A DNA stretch of 64,000 bases from CAWEZN01 sp964498015 (GCA_964498015.1 CAZCFT010000002.1:11818-75817); one strand, 5' to 3'. Positions 10,301 through 19,466 are shown, counted from the stretch's first letter. A program made the numbers and translations. The notes: generated from the letters alone by a model not told the origin.

Positions 10301-10396
10301 GTAGGAAAACATCCAGAAGACAGAGAATCCCAGCAATTATTAAGGGAGATTCAAAATGTATCTCCGTCTGACGACACTGCCCAGGGGTCAAATTGA
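7376..10396 (+). CDS. DUF2723 integral membrane glycosyltransferase with TPR tail
   Basis: 1006 residues. The N-terminus (APTFSFWDCGEFIASAYILGIPHPPGSPLY) carries the DUF2723 signature, a GT-C-fold family related to protein O-mannosyltransferases with the catalytic acidic residues in the WDCGEF loop. Many membrane helices follow to about residue 650. A soluble region and tetratricopeptide-like helices occupy roughly residues 850-1000. It probably transfers a lipid-linked sugar to an acceptor on the outer face of the inner membrane. No good Shine-Dalgarno is seen; an alternative ATG lies four codons in. First gene of the cassette. Confidence 0.85.
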   Translation: MNLPMKLLDSNNRGFDKVNAAIAGLVFLISFIVYNLTKAPTFSFWDCGEFIASAYILGIPHPPGSPLYVILGRIFSILPIAADIAVRINLLSVFSSAASTLFGYLVTVRLIRFWYAGQSDSRSRLITYIGGFTGALFMAFSNTNWGNSVEAEVYSAAILIMMIIYWFALRYFENKETSPGSRYMALILYLGLLGVGVHLAMYVIVPVLGLYFIMKKEAGSREWAIVAAFFLLELYLIFELSSKPREIPFYIPILITFIIFLFHSAISQKSSRILMMTLGFFLVSLYSLYLAIISAFAKNIFGKDISASLIYLKDIPVGWIGLAALTIWGVIALIKYLPTRTEENSDREWLITAVYSLIPAVLIFVGLIFDGYTAFLALTVLSIAVLGFVLRRYINWLILIAVGSISMVILGVWQLVWGLLIGIALVIALGLYFKDKSWKTAVMIIILAAIGYSVHAFIPIRSAQNPSIDENKPSKSLDALVGYLERKQYGSQSMVDRMFVRRGEWVNQFGDFRRMGFWRFFKEQYGFDGPRFFVVLILGLFGIWETIRRKPDIGLPFLALVMVCSIGIVLYMNFADGTRQDPVTLEDYLEVRDRDYFFTPAFAFFGLAIGIGIAAVMELFRDISKNMRPVYQKYLFGLTSIMVLLPLFPLKANYYFNDRSRNFMPYDYANNYLKSCEKGAILITNGDNDTFPLWCIQEVYGVRKDVRVVNLSLSNTPWYLRQVRDRMNVPLDLTNDQINRLRPYQTKDGEVFRIQDQAVEHILTANKWRYPVYMTVTVPDESRHFQGRSLDENLSLEGMAYHLIPIRGKNQINFEKTRRLYFDEFNYRGLGDPSVYKDENAVRLTGNYASGFIMLADTLKKAGDLAGAFEFVKKGLQIMPDSYDLYAYGTQILAQMGRTDTMSAFIRDARTEDKWKLYFNWGISAKVAGRIDDAIQVLELTHQMYPNYADAYRALVALYYQNRNYSKLRVMVIEWVGKHPEDRESQQLLREIQNVSPSDDTAQGSN

Positions 10397-11511
10397 TGAA
10401 TATACTTGCTCTCAACTGGCAAGATTTAACCAACCCTCAGGCAGGTGGCGCCGAAGTGCATCTTGAGGAACTCCTGAGAAGAATTGTCAGGCAAGGGCAC
10501 AAAGTAACCCTCTTCTGCTCCGCATATAAAGATTCCAAACCCGAAGAGGTAATAGAAGGGATTCGTATTATCAGGCGGGGGAATAGATATAATTTCAATC
10601 TGATTGCCCCATTTGCGCTGCGCAAACTAACCCGGCAGGAAAAATTTGACGTCCTGATTGAAGATATAAATAAAATTCCCTTCTATACTCCCCTTTATTT
10701 AAAGATTCCCACTCTGGTCGTTGTTCCGCACCTTTTTTCGACTACCGTTTTCAAAGAGATAAATTTTCTTCTTGGCCTTTATATTTATTTTTCGGAAAAA
10801 CCGCTCGTTCCCGTTTATCGAGGGCGAAAGTTTAATGTAATTTCGGATTCCACTGCGGATGATATTTCCAATAGGGGAATTCCTCGGTCGGACATTTCAG
10901 TGACCCATTGCGGCATTGACAGCGATACCTATCAGTTCGACCCATCCATAAAGAAGTTCGACAGGCCCACTATTCTATATCTTGGGAGAGTAAAAAAATA
11001 TAAATCGATTGACCATCTGCTTCAAGCATTTCATATTATTCAACAAAGAATCCCTGATGCGCAGTTGAAAATTGTCGGTGGCGGAGATTATCTGCCGAAA
11101 CTGATATCCCTGGCCGGACAACTAAAAATCGATAGCAAAGTTGAATTTCCGGGGTATGTCAGCCGAGAAAGAAAAGTTGAGTTAATGCGGCGTTGCCAGG
11201 TAGCGGTGTATCCGTCCTTGAAAGAAGGATGGGGATTAACTAATATAGAGGCCAACGCCTGTAGTACCACCGTTGTCGCGGCTAATGTTCCGGGACTGAG
11301 AGATAGTGTTGTCGATGGAGAGACAGGTTTCCTTTATGAATATGGCAATATTAACGAATTGGCTGAGAGATTGGAAAGAATTCTCCTGGATACCCCCTTG
11401 CGTTTGCGATTGGAAAAAGGGGGATTAGAATGGGCCAAAAGATTCGATTGGGATATTGCCGCAGAGGAATTTATGGAAGCTCTTGAAATCGCGGCCGGAC
11501 AGGGGAGATAA
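10396..11511 (+). CDS. Glycosyltransferase family 4
   Basis: 371 residues. Start ATG overlaps the previous stop as ATGA-type TGATG. GT4 features: QAGGAEVH near the N-terminus, THCGID mid-protein, LYLGRVKKYKSIDHLLQAF, KIVGGGDYL, and the donor-binding KEGWGLTNIEANA motif (E-x7-E type). Cytoplasmic GT-B retaining enzyme, probably using a nucleotide sugar to extend the glycan made by this cassette. Translationally coupled to its neighbours. Confidence 0.92.
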   Translation: MNILALNWQDLTNPQAGGAEVHLEELLRRIVRQGHKVTLFCSAYKDSKPEEVIEGIRIIRRGNRYNFNLIAPFALRKLTRQEKFDVLIEDINKIPFYTPLYLKIPTLVVVPHLFSTTVFKEINFLLGLYIYFSEKPLVPVYRGRKFNVISDSTADDISNRGIPRSDISVTHCGIDSDTYQFDPSIKKFDRPTILYLGRVKKYKSIDHLLQAFHIIQQRIPDAQLKIVGGGDYLPKLISLAGQLKIDSKVEFPGYVSRERKVELMRRCQVAVYPSLKEGWGLTNIEANACSTTVVAANVPGLRDSVVDGETGFLYEYGNINELAERLERILLDTPLRLRLEKGGLEWAKRFDWDIAAEEFMEALEIAAGQGR

Positions 11512-11514
11512 AAT

Positions 11515-12525
11515 ATGCCTCGCAAGAAGCTTCTTTCGTTTCTGATTGGAATATTAATTTCGGTCTTGTTTCTTTATTTAATCTTGCGCAATGTTAATGT
11601 CAAAGAACTCGGCACAGCCCTAAAGGAAGCCAATTATTTCTGGTTATTACCTAATCTCTTTTTTGTTGTTTTCGCCATGTTCCAGAGAGCGGAGCGATGG
11701 AAATATATGTTGAAGCCGCTGGCCGATGTACCGTACAAAAAACTTCTTTCGGCTACCTGCATCGGTTTCATGGCTAATAATATACTCCCCTTCCGTCTGG
11801 GCGAATTTGTCCGAGCCTATTCTCTGTCCAATCAGGAGAAAACCATAACCAAATCGGCCTCGCTGGCCACTATTTTCGTCGAACGTATGGTTTTCGACCT
11901 GCTGGCGCTATTATTAATTCTGGGTGTAGTGCTTATTGTAGCGCCGATTCCCATAGATGGCACATTCAAGATGGGCGCGCTTTTGTCGCTTGCCGTGGCC
12001 ATCGCGGGTTTCTTATTTGCAGTCGCCATTGTACTCAAACCCGAGGGAGCCGGCCGGCTCCTTACCAAATATCTTTTCTTCCTCCCTTCCGGAATCAAGG
12101 AAAAGATCAATCTTACGGTGCTTAAATTCTCCAAAGGTCTATTGTTTCTTAAGGACTGGCGTCACACAGCCTGGGTGTCGGGGCATACTATGGCCCTCTG
12201 GCTTTTTATGGGCATCTCGAACATTTTTGTCTTTTATGCCTTTGATTTCCATCTCCCGCTATATGCATCCTATGTCCTTCTGGTTGTAGTATCAATATCC
12301 ATCTTGATTCCCTCTTCACCCGGATTTATAGGAGTCTATCACGGCGGAGTCGTCTGGACATTGAATTATTTCAGCATTAGCCAGCATAATGCGGTTTCAT
12401 GCGCTATCGTTCTCCACGCCGCACAATTTATTCCCATAACTTTGATGGGATTTTATTTCCTGCGAAAAGAGCATCTCTCACTCAAACAGCTTGAAAAAGA
12501 GGCTTTCGACAAAAATGACCATTGA
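11515..12525 (+). CDS. Flippase-like / LPG-synthase transmembrane domain protein (UPF0104)
   Basis: 336 residues with about eight hydrophobic helices. The features of the lysylphosphatidylglycerol-synthase membrane domain family are present: RAERWKYML, NNILPFRLGEFVRAY, ATIFVERMVFD, and IPSSPGFIGVYHG near the C-terminus. Within glycan clusters such proteins are presumed lipid or lipid-sugar flippases. AGGGGAGA lies just before the start, inside the end of the GT4 gene. Confidence 0.85.
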   Translation: MPRKKLLSFLIGILISVLFLYLILRNVNVKELGTALKEANYFWLLPNLFFVVFAMFQRAERWKYMLKPLADVPYKKLLSATCIGFMANNILPFRLGEFVRAYSLSNQEKTITKSASLATIFVERMVFDLLALLLILGVVLIVAPIPIDGTFKMGALLSLAVAIAGFLFAVAIVLKPEGAGRLLTKYLFFLPSGIKEKINLTVLKFSKGLLFLKDWRHTAWVSGHTMALWLFMGISNIFVFYAFDFHLPLYASYVLLVVVSISILIPSSPGFIGVYHGGVVWTLNYFSISQHNAVSCAIVLHAAQFIPITLMGFYFLRKEHLSLKQLEKEAFDKNDH

Positions 12526-13246
12526 ATCTTCCAAAAAGCTTCTGGTTGTGCTTCCCGCCTTCAATGAGGCCGGAAAAATCGGCCGGGTTGTGCAGAAGGT
12601 TAAGGCCATTCCTCTTGTCGATTGCATTCTTGTCGCTGATGATTTTTCCAGCGACGGTACGTCCGATGAAGCTCATTCTGCCGGAGCGGTTGTCATTAGA
12701 CATAAGAAAAATATGGGCGTCGGCGCCGGAATCAGAACCGGCATCAAATACGGAATCCAAAATGGTTTTGAAATCTGCGCCATACTCTCCGGCGACGACC
12801 AGCATGAACCTCAAGAAATAGAAGGAGTGGTCCAGCCGATCATCAAGAATGAATACGATTTCATACAGGGTTCCCGCCGAATGAAAGGGGGGAGGGTCGT
12901 TAATGATCGACCTTTCCGCATGGTCACTACCCAGCTTTATTCCCTCTTGTTTTCTCTGCTGACCGGAAGAAGAATAACCGATGCCACCAATGGTTTTCGG
13001 GCTTTTCGACTCTCTATTTTTGAAAAAGAGAATATTGACATTGATCAGGATTGGCTTGACAGGTACGAACTTGAGCCCTATATATTATACAAAGCGGTTA
13101 GATGCAAAAATATCAGGTTTAAAGAGGCGCCCATAACAATTTATTACCATCAGAATCGCAAACAGTTCACTAAGATGAAGCCATTTCGCGATTGGTGGCG
13201 ATTGGCCAAGCCTCTCGTTTATCTAACATTAAGACTAAGGAAATAG
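12515..13246 (+). CDS. Glycosyltransferase family 2 (dolichyl-phosphate-mannose-synthase-like)
   Basis: 243 residues. Start ATG 12515 overlaps the previous gene by 11 bases, with AAGAGG upstream; a TTG eight codons earlier is less likely. Motifs: PAFNEAGKIG, ADDFSSDGT, GDDQHEPQEI (DxD-like), then a basic region near the C-terminus (RNRKQFTKMKPFRDWW). No membrane segments. It may charge a polyprenyl phosphate with a sugar for the GT-C enzymes of this cassette. It is a paralogue of the GT2 at 18168-18884. Confidence 0.88.
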   Translation: MTIESSKKLLVVLPAFNEAGKIGRVVQKVKAIPLVDCILVADDFSSDGTSDEAHSAGAVVIRHKKNMGVGAGIRTGIKYGIQNGFEICAILSGDDQHEPQEIEGVVQPIIKNEYDFIQGSRRMKGGRVVNDRPFRMVTTQLYSLLFSLLTGRRITDATNGFRAFRLSIFEKENIDIDQDWLDRYELEPYILYKAVRCKNIRFKEAPITIYYHQNRKQFTKMKPFRDWWRLAKPLVYLTLRLRK

Positions 13247-13248
13247 TA

Positions 13249-14214
13249 GTGATTAATATCGATTTTTCGGGATGCAGGGTTTTAGTGACAGGGGGAGCCG
13301 GTTTTGTCGGCTCCAATCTGGTCGCTGCAATTGTCAAAGCTGGCGGAAAAGTGACCGTACTCGATGATCTTTTTACCGGCAATCTGGCCAACATAGATAG
13401 CGGAATCAATTATGACTTTGTACAGGGTTCGGTCGCCGACTATGCATTGGTGCGCAAATTAATGTCAGGCGTTGATTATGTGGCCCACCTCGCGGCCCGT
13501 AATATTATTGTCTCGACCAAAAACCCACGGGATGATTTCGAAACGAACATTGGCGGGACACTGAATATTTTGATGGCCGCCCGGGAAACCAAACCGAAAG
13601 GAATCGTCTATTCGTCCTCTGCATCAATCTATGGCAATCCGCGCATCTTACCGATTGTCGAGGATGAGACGCCTCTTACATTCTCGCCTTATTCAGTATC
13701 AAAATTAGCCGGCGAAAATTATTGCTATGCCTTCTATGAGACATTCTATGTCCCGGTATCGGTGGTAAGATATTCCAATATCTACGGCCCGAAGCAAAAT
13801 CCCTCAAATCCGTATTGCGGGGTCATTTCGAAATTTATTATGGCCATCGATGATAATAAACCGATTCAGATTCACGGCGACGGGTATCAGACCAGAGATT
13901 TTACTTATGTCGATGATGCCGTCTCCGGTACTCTTCTGGCGCTGCTGTCGCCCCGCGCCGACGGCATGATCTTTAATATTGGAGCCGGATTTGAAACCAG
14001 TATATTACAACTTATAGACATTCTGTCATCTATAATGCACAAAGAGGCAATCTGCGAAAATATTGACCGGAGGGATATTGATAACATCAGGCGCAGGGTT
14101 CTAAATATTGAGCGAATTCGCACTCGACTCCGCTGGCAACCTCAGGTGACTCTTCGCGACGGTCTGAAACGAACTGTGGACTGGTATTTATCACTTAGCA
14201 AGAAAGGCGCCTGA
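13249..14214 (+). CDS. NAD-dependent nucleotide-sugar epimerase/dehydratase
   Basis: 321 residues from GTG 13249, three bases after the GT2 stop with AAGGAAA upstream. Extended SDR features: TGGAGFVGSN (NAD-binding), SSSASIYG, and the catalytic YxxxK as YSVSK. Near the end, VVRYSNIYGP and GDGYQTRDFTYVDD are typical of UDP-glucose/GlcNAc 4-epimerases and dTDP-glucose-dehydratase relatives. Cytoplasmic; provides a modified sugar nucleotide to the adjacent transferases. Exact substrate cannot be read from sequence. Confidence 0.9.
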   Translation: MINIDFSGCRVLVTGGAGFVGSNLVAAIVKAGGKVTVLDDLFTGNLANIDSGINYDFVQGSVADYALVRKLMSGVDYVAHLAARNIIVSTKNPRDDFETNIGGTLNILMAARETKPKGIVYSSSASIYGNPRILPIVEDETPLTFSPYSVSKLAGENYCYAFYETFYVPVSVVRYSNIYGPKQNPSNPYCGVISKFIMAIDDNKPIQIHGDGYQTRDFTYVDDAVSGTLLALLSPRADGMIFNIGAGFETSILQLIDILSSIMHKEAICENIDRRDIDNIRRRVLNIERIRTRLRWQPQVTLRDGLKRTVDWYLSLSKKGA

Positions 14215-14224
14215 ATCCTCCTTG

Positions 14225-16468
14225 ATGTTTTCTCGCCTTAACCTCCGCCAAATTCTTATAATCTTATTCGCGGTCTGTCTCACAGTCCGGCTCGGCTTCG
14301 TAATCGGGAAGAGACAGGCTCCCGTCATGTGGGATGCCCGAATATATTCATCAGCGGCTGTCGGATTAATCTATTATCTTGAGAATGGGGGGCAATTCGG
14401 ACATCCGGAAAAATATTCCTCCTCCGACTCGGCTTTCCAGCAGGCCCAGTTTGATACCTATCTCAATCAATATATAAACGGGGAACAGATAGAATGGCTG
14501 TACTATGGCAAACCGTCAATAGCCGCGGCGCAGGAATATATTTTTATCTCCGGTCCGCTTCTTCCCGCATATCTGGCCGCGATTTTCTGGCAAAATATTT
14601 TCCCCGATTTTGTTGTCGTAAGATTTATCAATGCAATTATCGACAGCTTTTGTCTTGTCCTTTTATTCTTAATTGCCGATTCGCTTTTTGGCCGAAAATC
14701 CGCCTTGCTGGCCGGTCTATTATATATAATTTACCTGCCGTTTATATTATTAAGCGGCATAGTCTCGCCTGATCCGATAACTATTTTTCTGATTCTACTT
14801 TCTTTATATCTGATACTGCTTTGGTACAGGAACCGGACGGCAAAATACTTGTACCTTTGCGGTTTGACATTGGGGCTTCTGGTTCTGGCCAAACCGACCG
14901 CTTCATTGCTCTTTGTTCCCTTCCTTATAGGCTTTCTCTACGAACATCGAGCTGATCTGAAAAATGGCCTGGCCTTAATATCAAAAGCATCGCTTCCATT
15001 CCTGGCGGTCACCCTCCCTTGGGTGATAATAACCAGTCTCTACTATGGTCAACCTGCCGTCCGCGATCCTCATTATTCCGAGGCGAATTTCCGTTCCAGT
15101 TCGTCAATTAAGTACGAGGGATACGACCTCGATTATGCCGAAAGGGATTTCTGGATATATCCTGTTTCATACACAATCTCCCATGACCCGGGCGGATACG
15201 CAAAATTGCTTGTCAAGAAATTCGTACGCCTCTGGTCAAAACCTTTCAATGATTTTAGGCAGTCATTTATAATCACACCGGACATAAGCGCTATTATCCA
15301 CCTTGTCATCGTGATTTCGGCCCTCTTCGGGATCTTCTACTATTCGTTCGGCTCCGGTACTGGATATATATATCTACTATTAGTTCCATTGTACTATACC
15401 TTTGTGCATGTTATCTTTCATTCTCTGGCCAGATACAACTTGAATCCAATGCCCCTGCTGGTTATTGCCTCAAGCGGGATTTTGATTAAGGCCCTTGGCT
15501 ATTTTTGGCGGGCATTTTCCTCCCCGAAAAAAATCCACCGCTTATTGGGGATAATTCTATCTTTGGCGGGCGGGATTTTCATTCTATCAATTCCCACGAA
15601 ATTGTTTGTCGATTTTTTTGGACCCGTCCCGGGGAAAACCCTCTCGCTGATTCTTTCCGGCCTGATCCTGCTCGCAATTCTAATTTATCTTGGCCGCTTG
15701 GTCTATCCATCAATTGGATTTGCAAAAGCATTTTGTGTCACCGCCATACCCGGCATTATCTTATTTGCTGTATCTTTCGTCATTGGCTCCACGCCGGAAA
15801 ATTGGGCCGAATGGAAATACTGCCTGGATAATTCCGATCAGGCGGCCGGGGCCAGAATATATATACCCAAAAGCTTTCGCATAGCCCCTAAAGAGTCGCC
15901 GGGGATAAGGGTAGATCTGCTCGGAGTAAGAGGCGCTGAAAATAAATTTCAGATTTCTATCAATGGATACAAATCGGTATTCTCCGTCGGTCAGCCGCCG
16001 ATTAGTTCCAAATACTACAGAAAGGCAACCTATGCTGTTTTTGAGAAGATGCTCGACGTCGGCAAAGAAGAAATCCGACATTGGTCCTACTTTGAGTTAT
16101 CATCGAGTGTTTTTAGCGATTTTGTTCAGAGGGACGGCTTTATAGATATTCAGATTGGCCCGCTCGACTCCGGCAGTCTTGATAAGCCCATCACCCTATT
16201 TGGAAATCATCCTTTGACCGGCGCCGACTCGGCCTCAATTCCCGATCTGAATCGTTCCTCCAGTGAGAGATTTATTGATAAGGGCGATCCAAGAGTCTGG
16301 ATAAATTATCCTCTTTCGTCTGACTCGGTTATATCCTATTTTATATCAGATAAAAAATTGGATCAGGTAACGAAAGATGACCTGTCTCCCGTGATTGGGA
16401 AACAGACCGGCCGTTACCGGATTTACATAGAAATAGAAAGGTATGATAAGAGCGTCGTTTATTTTTAG
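14225..16468 (+). CDS. GT39-like membrane glycosyltransferase
   Basis: 747 residues. The N-terminal helix is followed by an acidic loop (MWDARIYSSAAVG) as in GT-C/PMT enzymes, then roughly ten helices to about residue 520. A soluble C-terminal domain of about 220 residues looks beta-rich and is not recognised. ATG 14225 is preferred over the TTG immediately upstream. Likely uses a polyprenyl-phosphate sugar at the periplasmic face. The stop is immediately followed by the next start. Confidence 0.8.
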   Translation: MFSRLNLRQILIILFAVCLTVRLGFVIGKRQAPVMWDARIYSSAAVGLIYYLENGGQFGHPEKYSSSDSAFQQAQFDTYLNQYINGEQIEWLYYGKPSIAAAQEYIFISGPLLPAYLAAIFWQNIFPDFVVVRFINAIIDSFCLVLLFLIADSLFGRKSALLAGLLYIIYLPFILLSGIVSPDPITIFLILLSLYLILLWYRNRTAKYLYLCGLTLGLLVLAKPTASLLFVPFLIGFLYEHRADLKNGLALISKASLPFLAVTLPWVIITSLYYGQPAVRDPHYSEANFRSSSSIKYEGYDLDYAERDFWIYPVSYTISHDPGGYAKLLVKKFVRLWSKPFNDFRQSFIITPDISAIIHLVIVISALFGIFYYSFGSGTGYIYLLLVPLYYTFVHVIFHSLARYNLNPMPLLVIASSGILIKALGYFWRAFSSPKKIHRLLGIILSLAGGIFILSIPTKLFVDFFGPVPGKTLSLILSGLILLAILIYLGRLVYPSIGFAKAFCVTAIPGIILFAVSFVIGSTPENWAEWKYCLDNSDQAAGARIYIPKSFRIAPKESPGIRVDLLGVRGAENKFQISINGYKSVFSVGQPPISSKYYRKATYAVFEKMLDVGKEEIRHWSYFELSSSVFSDFVQRDGFIDIQIGPLDSGSLDKPITLFGNHPLTGADSASIPDLNRSSSERFIDKGDPRVWINYPLSSDSVISYFISDKKLDQVTKDDLSPVIGKQTGRYRIYIEIERYDKSVVYF

Positions 16469-17488
16469 GTGATCAAATTTATGAATATTGGAATAATTGG
16501 ATGCGGATATTGGGGGCCTAATCTCATCAGAAATTTCAATCTGCTGGAAGATGCCAGGGTTATAGGCGTTTCGGATCTTCGGGAGGACAGGGTAAAATAT
16601 ATTTCAAGGCTCTACCCCAATATTGAGATCATCACAAAAGACTGCAATGAACTATTGCGCCACAGAAATATCGATGCCATCGTGATTGCCACCCCGGTCT
16701 CGACTCATTTTCCCCTCGGCATGGAAGCGTTGGAAAATGGGAAGCATGTTCTCATGGAGAAGCCGATGACCGCCACGTCGGAGCAAGCTGAGGTCCTTAT
16801 CGAGACGGCCGAAAGAAAAAAGCTGACCCTGATGGTCGATCATACTTTCATCTATACGGGAGCGGTTAGAAAAATCAAGGAGATAATTAACAGCGGCGAA
16901 CTCGGCGAGCTGTACTATTTTGATTCTGTGCGCGTAAATCTTGGTTTATTTCAACATGACATAAATGTTGTCTGGGATCTGGCTCCGCATGACGTAGCAA
17001 TAATGGATTACCTTTTGGCGCAAAATGCACGAACCATATCGGCTACAGGCGTGGCTCATTTTGACAGCGAAATAGAAAATATCGCCTATATTTCGATAGG
17101 ATTTGATTCTCATCTGATAGGACATATTCATGTCAATTGGCTGGCGCCGGTGAAAGTGCGCAAGACTCTTATCTGCGGCTCCAAAAAAATGATAGTTTAT
17201 GATGATGTTGAACCGTCGGAGAAGATCAAAATATATGATAAGGGAGTGGATTATGTCAAAAGCCGGGAAGATGTCTATGATATTCTCGTGCAATATAGAA
17301 CGGGCGATATGATGGCGCCAAAAATTGAATTGACTGAGGCGTTGGGCCTGGTTGCCAAAGAATTTGTCAGTTCGATTTCTGAAAAGAAAGCGCCTCTGAC
17401 TGATGGAAAATCGGGTTTGAGAGTCGTCAGAATTCTCGAGGCGGCCAATCAATCCCTGAAACAGGGAGGCAAAGTGATTACATTATGA
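16469..17488 (+). CDS. Gfo/Idh/MocA-family sugar oxidoreductase
   Basis: 339 residues from GTG 16469, which directly abuts the previous TAG; ATG 16481 is an alternative start. Rossmann motif GCGYWGPNLIRNF, the conserved EKP (HVLMEKPMT), and the C-terminal GFO domain are visible. Paired with the downstream hexapeptide acyltransferase, it resembles the WlbA-WlbB / WbpB-WbpD pairs that make 3-acetamido sugar acids. The aminotransferase normally acting between those two steps is not in this window. Confidence 0.9.
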   Translation: MIKFMNIGIIGCGYWGPNLIRNFNLLEDARVIGVSDLREDRVKYISRLYPNIEIITKDCNELLRHRNIDAIVIATPVSTHFPLGMEALENGKHVLMEKPMTATSEQAEVLIETAERKKLTLMVDHTFIYTGAVRKIKEIINSGELGELYYFDSVRVNLGLFQHDINVVWDLAPHDVAIMDYLLAQNARTISATGVAHFDSEIENIAYISIGFDSHLIGHIHVNWLAPVKVRKTLICGSKKMIVYDDVEPSEKIKIYDKGVDYVKSREDVYDILVQYRTGDMMAPKIELTEALGLVAKEFVSSISEKKAPLTDGKSGLRVVRILEAANQSLKQGGKVITL

Positions 17489-18168
17489 AAAATCTGCAAA
17501 TATTAGGCGATGTGAAAATATTTGATAACGTTTCCATTGGCGCAGGCGCTGTTATATATGGCCCGGCGATACTCGGCCAACCCCCGCGTGGGAGAAAAGA
17601 AGGCGAACTCGCGCTGACAATCGGGATAAATTCGGTCATCCGACCATTCACGACCATCTATGCCGGGACTGTCATCGGCGATAATTTCCAAACCGGACAG
17701 GGTTCTTCAATCAGGGAAAACAATATCATCGGAAATAATGTCTCCGTCGGCACCAATGCAGTTCTTGAATTCGAAAACAAAATCGGGAATTTCTGCAGAA
17801 TACATTCGGGATGCTTTCTGGAAATGGTGACACTCGGGAATTATGTGTTCATCGGCCCCAATGCTGTCTTCACTGATGACCCCCATCCAATGAATTGCCC
17901 CAGATATAAAGAATGCGGCGGTGGAGCCATTGTTGGCGACCTTGTCAAAATCGGCGCTAATTGCACTTTCCTTCCCGCCGTGAAAATCGGGCGGGGGGCA
18001 TTGATCGGAGCCGGCTCGGTGGTCGTTTCTAATATCCCCGCTATGATGGTAGCGGCGGGAAATCCGGCAAAGGTCATCAAAGCCGTGAATGAATTAACCT
18101 GCCGAATAAATGCTTACAAGAGACCTTATCTCTGGCCGCCCTATACCGAAACCGACAACGATAAGTAA
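17485..18168 (+). CDS. Left-handed beta-helix acyltransferase (WlbB/WbpD-like)
   Basis: 227 residues, ATGA overlap with the oxidoreductase. Hexapeptide-repeat pattern throughout (for example IGAGAVIYGPAILG, IGTV/IGDN, VGTNAVLE, IGPNAVF, IGRGALIGAGSVV), with DDPHPMNC as the catalytic histidine loop and the family ending AGNPAKVIK. Probably N-acetylates an amino sugar nucleotide using acetyl-CoA, in the cytoplasm. Confidence 0.88.
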   Translation: MKNLQILGDVKIFDNVSIGAGAVIYGPAILGQPPRGRKEGELALTIGINSVIRPFTTIYAGTVIGDNFQTGQGSSIRENNIIGNNVSVGTNAVLEFENKIGNFCRIHSGCFLEMVTLGNYVFIGPNAVFTDDPHPMNCPRYKECGGGAIVGDLVKIGANCTFLPAVKIGRGALIGAGSVVVSNIPAMMVAAGNPAKVIKAVNELTCRINAYKRPYLWPPYTETDNDK

Positions 18169-18884
18169 TGCCGCGTCACGATATTTTGGTCGCTCTTTTC
18201 TCCTTCAATGAAGGGGAAAAACTTAAAAGTATCATTTCCCAATTTCCATCCGATAGACCTTATGATCTCCTTTTTGTCGATGATGGCTCCAACGACGGGA
18301 GCTTTGAATTTCTGAAAGAAAATAATTATGAAGTAATCAGGCATGAAACAAACCGGGGAATAGGTTGTGGCATTCGGGAAGCGATTTCCTTTGGACGACA
18401 GAACGATTACAAGATATTAGTCATTATGGCGGCCAATGGAAAAATGCGCCCGACAGAAATTTCCCGACTGACTGATCCCATTATCAACGAAGGGTATGAT
18501 TATCTGCAAGGGTCGAGGAATCTACCCGGCGGGCAATCGCCCCATTTGCCTTTTTTCAGGAAGGTCATGATCAACCTTTTTACCGAGATCGTCAATCTTT
18601 TTATGGAGTTCAAAGGAACCGATATCACGTGCGGTTTCCGGGCCTATAAACTTTCGCTGTTTAGTAATCCCCGTTTCAATCTTGACCAGAGTTGGCTTGA
18701 TAAATATGAAATGGAGTACTACATACATTATCATGTACTCAAAGGAGGATATCGCGTGAAAGAAGCTCCGGTATCGATGGTTTACCCGGCCCAGACCAAA
18801 GATTACAGCAAAATAAAACCTTTTAGCGGCTGGTGGTCGATGGTACGGCCGTGGATTTACTTGATTCTCAAAATTAGGAAATAG
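18168..18884 (+). CDS. Glycosyltransferase family 2, second copy
   Basis: 238 residues, TAATG overlap with the previous gene. Same architecture as the enzyme at 12515: VALFSFNEGEKL, FVDDGSNDGS, YLQGSRNLPGG, and a C-terminal KIKPFSGWWSMVRPWIYL. The position equivalent to GDDQHEP is altered to AANGKMRP, so the usual DxD-like acidic motif is missing. It may have a different substrate or reduced activity. Last gene of the cassette. Confidence 0.85.
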   Translation: MPRHDILVALFSFNEGEKLKSIISQFPSDRPYDLLFVDDGSNDGSFEFLKENNYEVIRHETNRGIGCGIREAISFGRQNDYKILVIMAANGKMRPTEISRLTDPIINEGYDYLQGSRNLPGGQSPHLPFFRKVMINLFTEIVNLFMEFKGTDITCGFRAYKLSLFSNPRFNLDQSWLDKYEMEYYIHYHVLKGGYRVKEAPVSMVYPAQTKDYSKIKPFSGWWSMVRPWIYLILKIRK

Positions 18885-19466
18885 CCGGAACAAATGCTTG
18901 CCTTCGCCTGTATATAATATCAGTTGGTGGATGGTGCAGATGATGCCGCTGGACCGGGGAAAACGGCTGGCGGCGGATTAACTCGGCTTAAGGATGAGCC
19001 GGGTTTTTTTGAGGTTTAACTTCTCATCTCGGCGTCAAGAATCTCTTTGTGCGATGTCAGGAACCCTGAGGCTGTCCCACAAGTTGAAAAGTTTCGGCCG
19101 TCATGCTCCGGCTCCCGACGGACTGGGTCTTGTCTCGACCATGGGTCGAGATGTGACCCAGCGACAGCAATTCCTTGGGCCGCAATGGGCGCCGGTTCAC
19201 ACGCCGCCAATAAAATTGTGGTCGCAAGAACCGCGCAACGTTTGTACCCCATCCAGAGCCCCCGCCTTGCGGGACGCCGGATGGGTTCTATTGAACATCC
19301 CAATATGCCGATTCTCACGCAAGCACAAATGAGGTCCCTATTATAAATAGTAGTGGCGTCTCGCGAGACGCCACTACGGGGTATCATTTTCGACGGGAAC
19401 TTTCCCTTCGCATTCTTGTTCGTTTATCATAGACCATAATAGTCCAATAATAAAAGGAGTCCTGAA
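18885..19466. repeat. 582-base intergenic region with palindromic repeats
   Basis: No credible gene; the short open frames overlap on both strands and read through repeats. Contents: hairpin CTCGACC-ATG-GGTCGAG (19134-19150), an imperfect palindrome starting and ending CATCC/GGATG (19250-19285, a relative of the element at 40152-40187), and a perfect 28-base palindrome (19350-19377). Confidence 0.7.
19350..19377. repeat. Perfect 28-base palindrome
   Basis: 14-base arms GTAGTGGCGTCTCG / CGAGACGCCACTAC with no spacer, about 90 bases before the cupredoxin gene. No T-tract follows, so it is not a classical terminator; probably an interspersed repeat. Confidence 0.8.

Noticed and set aside
19016..19387. 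Opposed ORFs in the long intergenic region
   Set aside because: They overlap on both strands, read through palindromes and lack coding-like composition.
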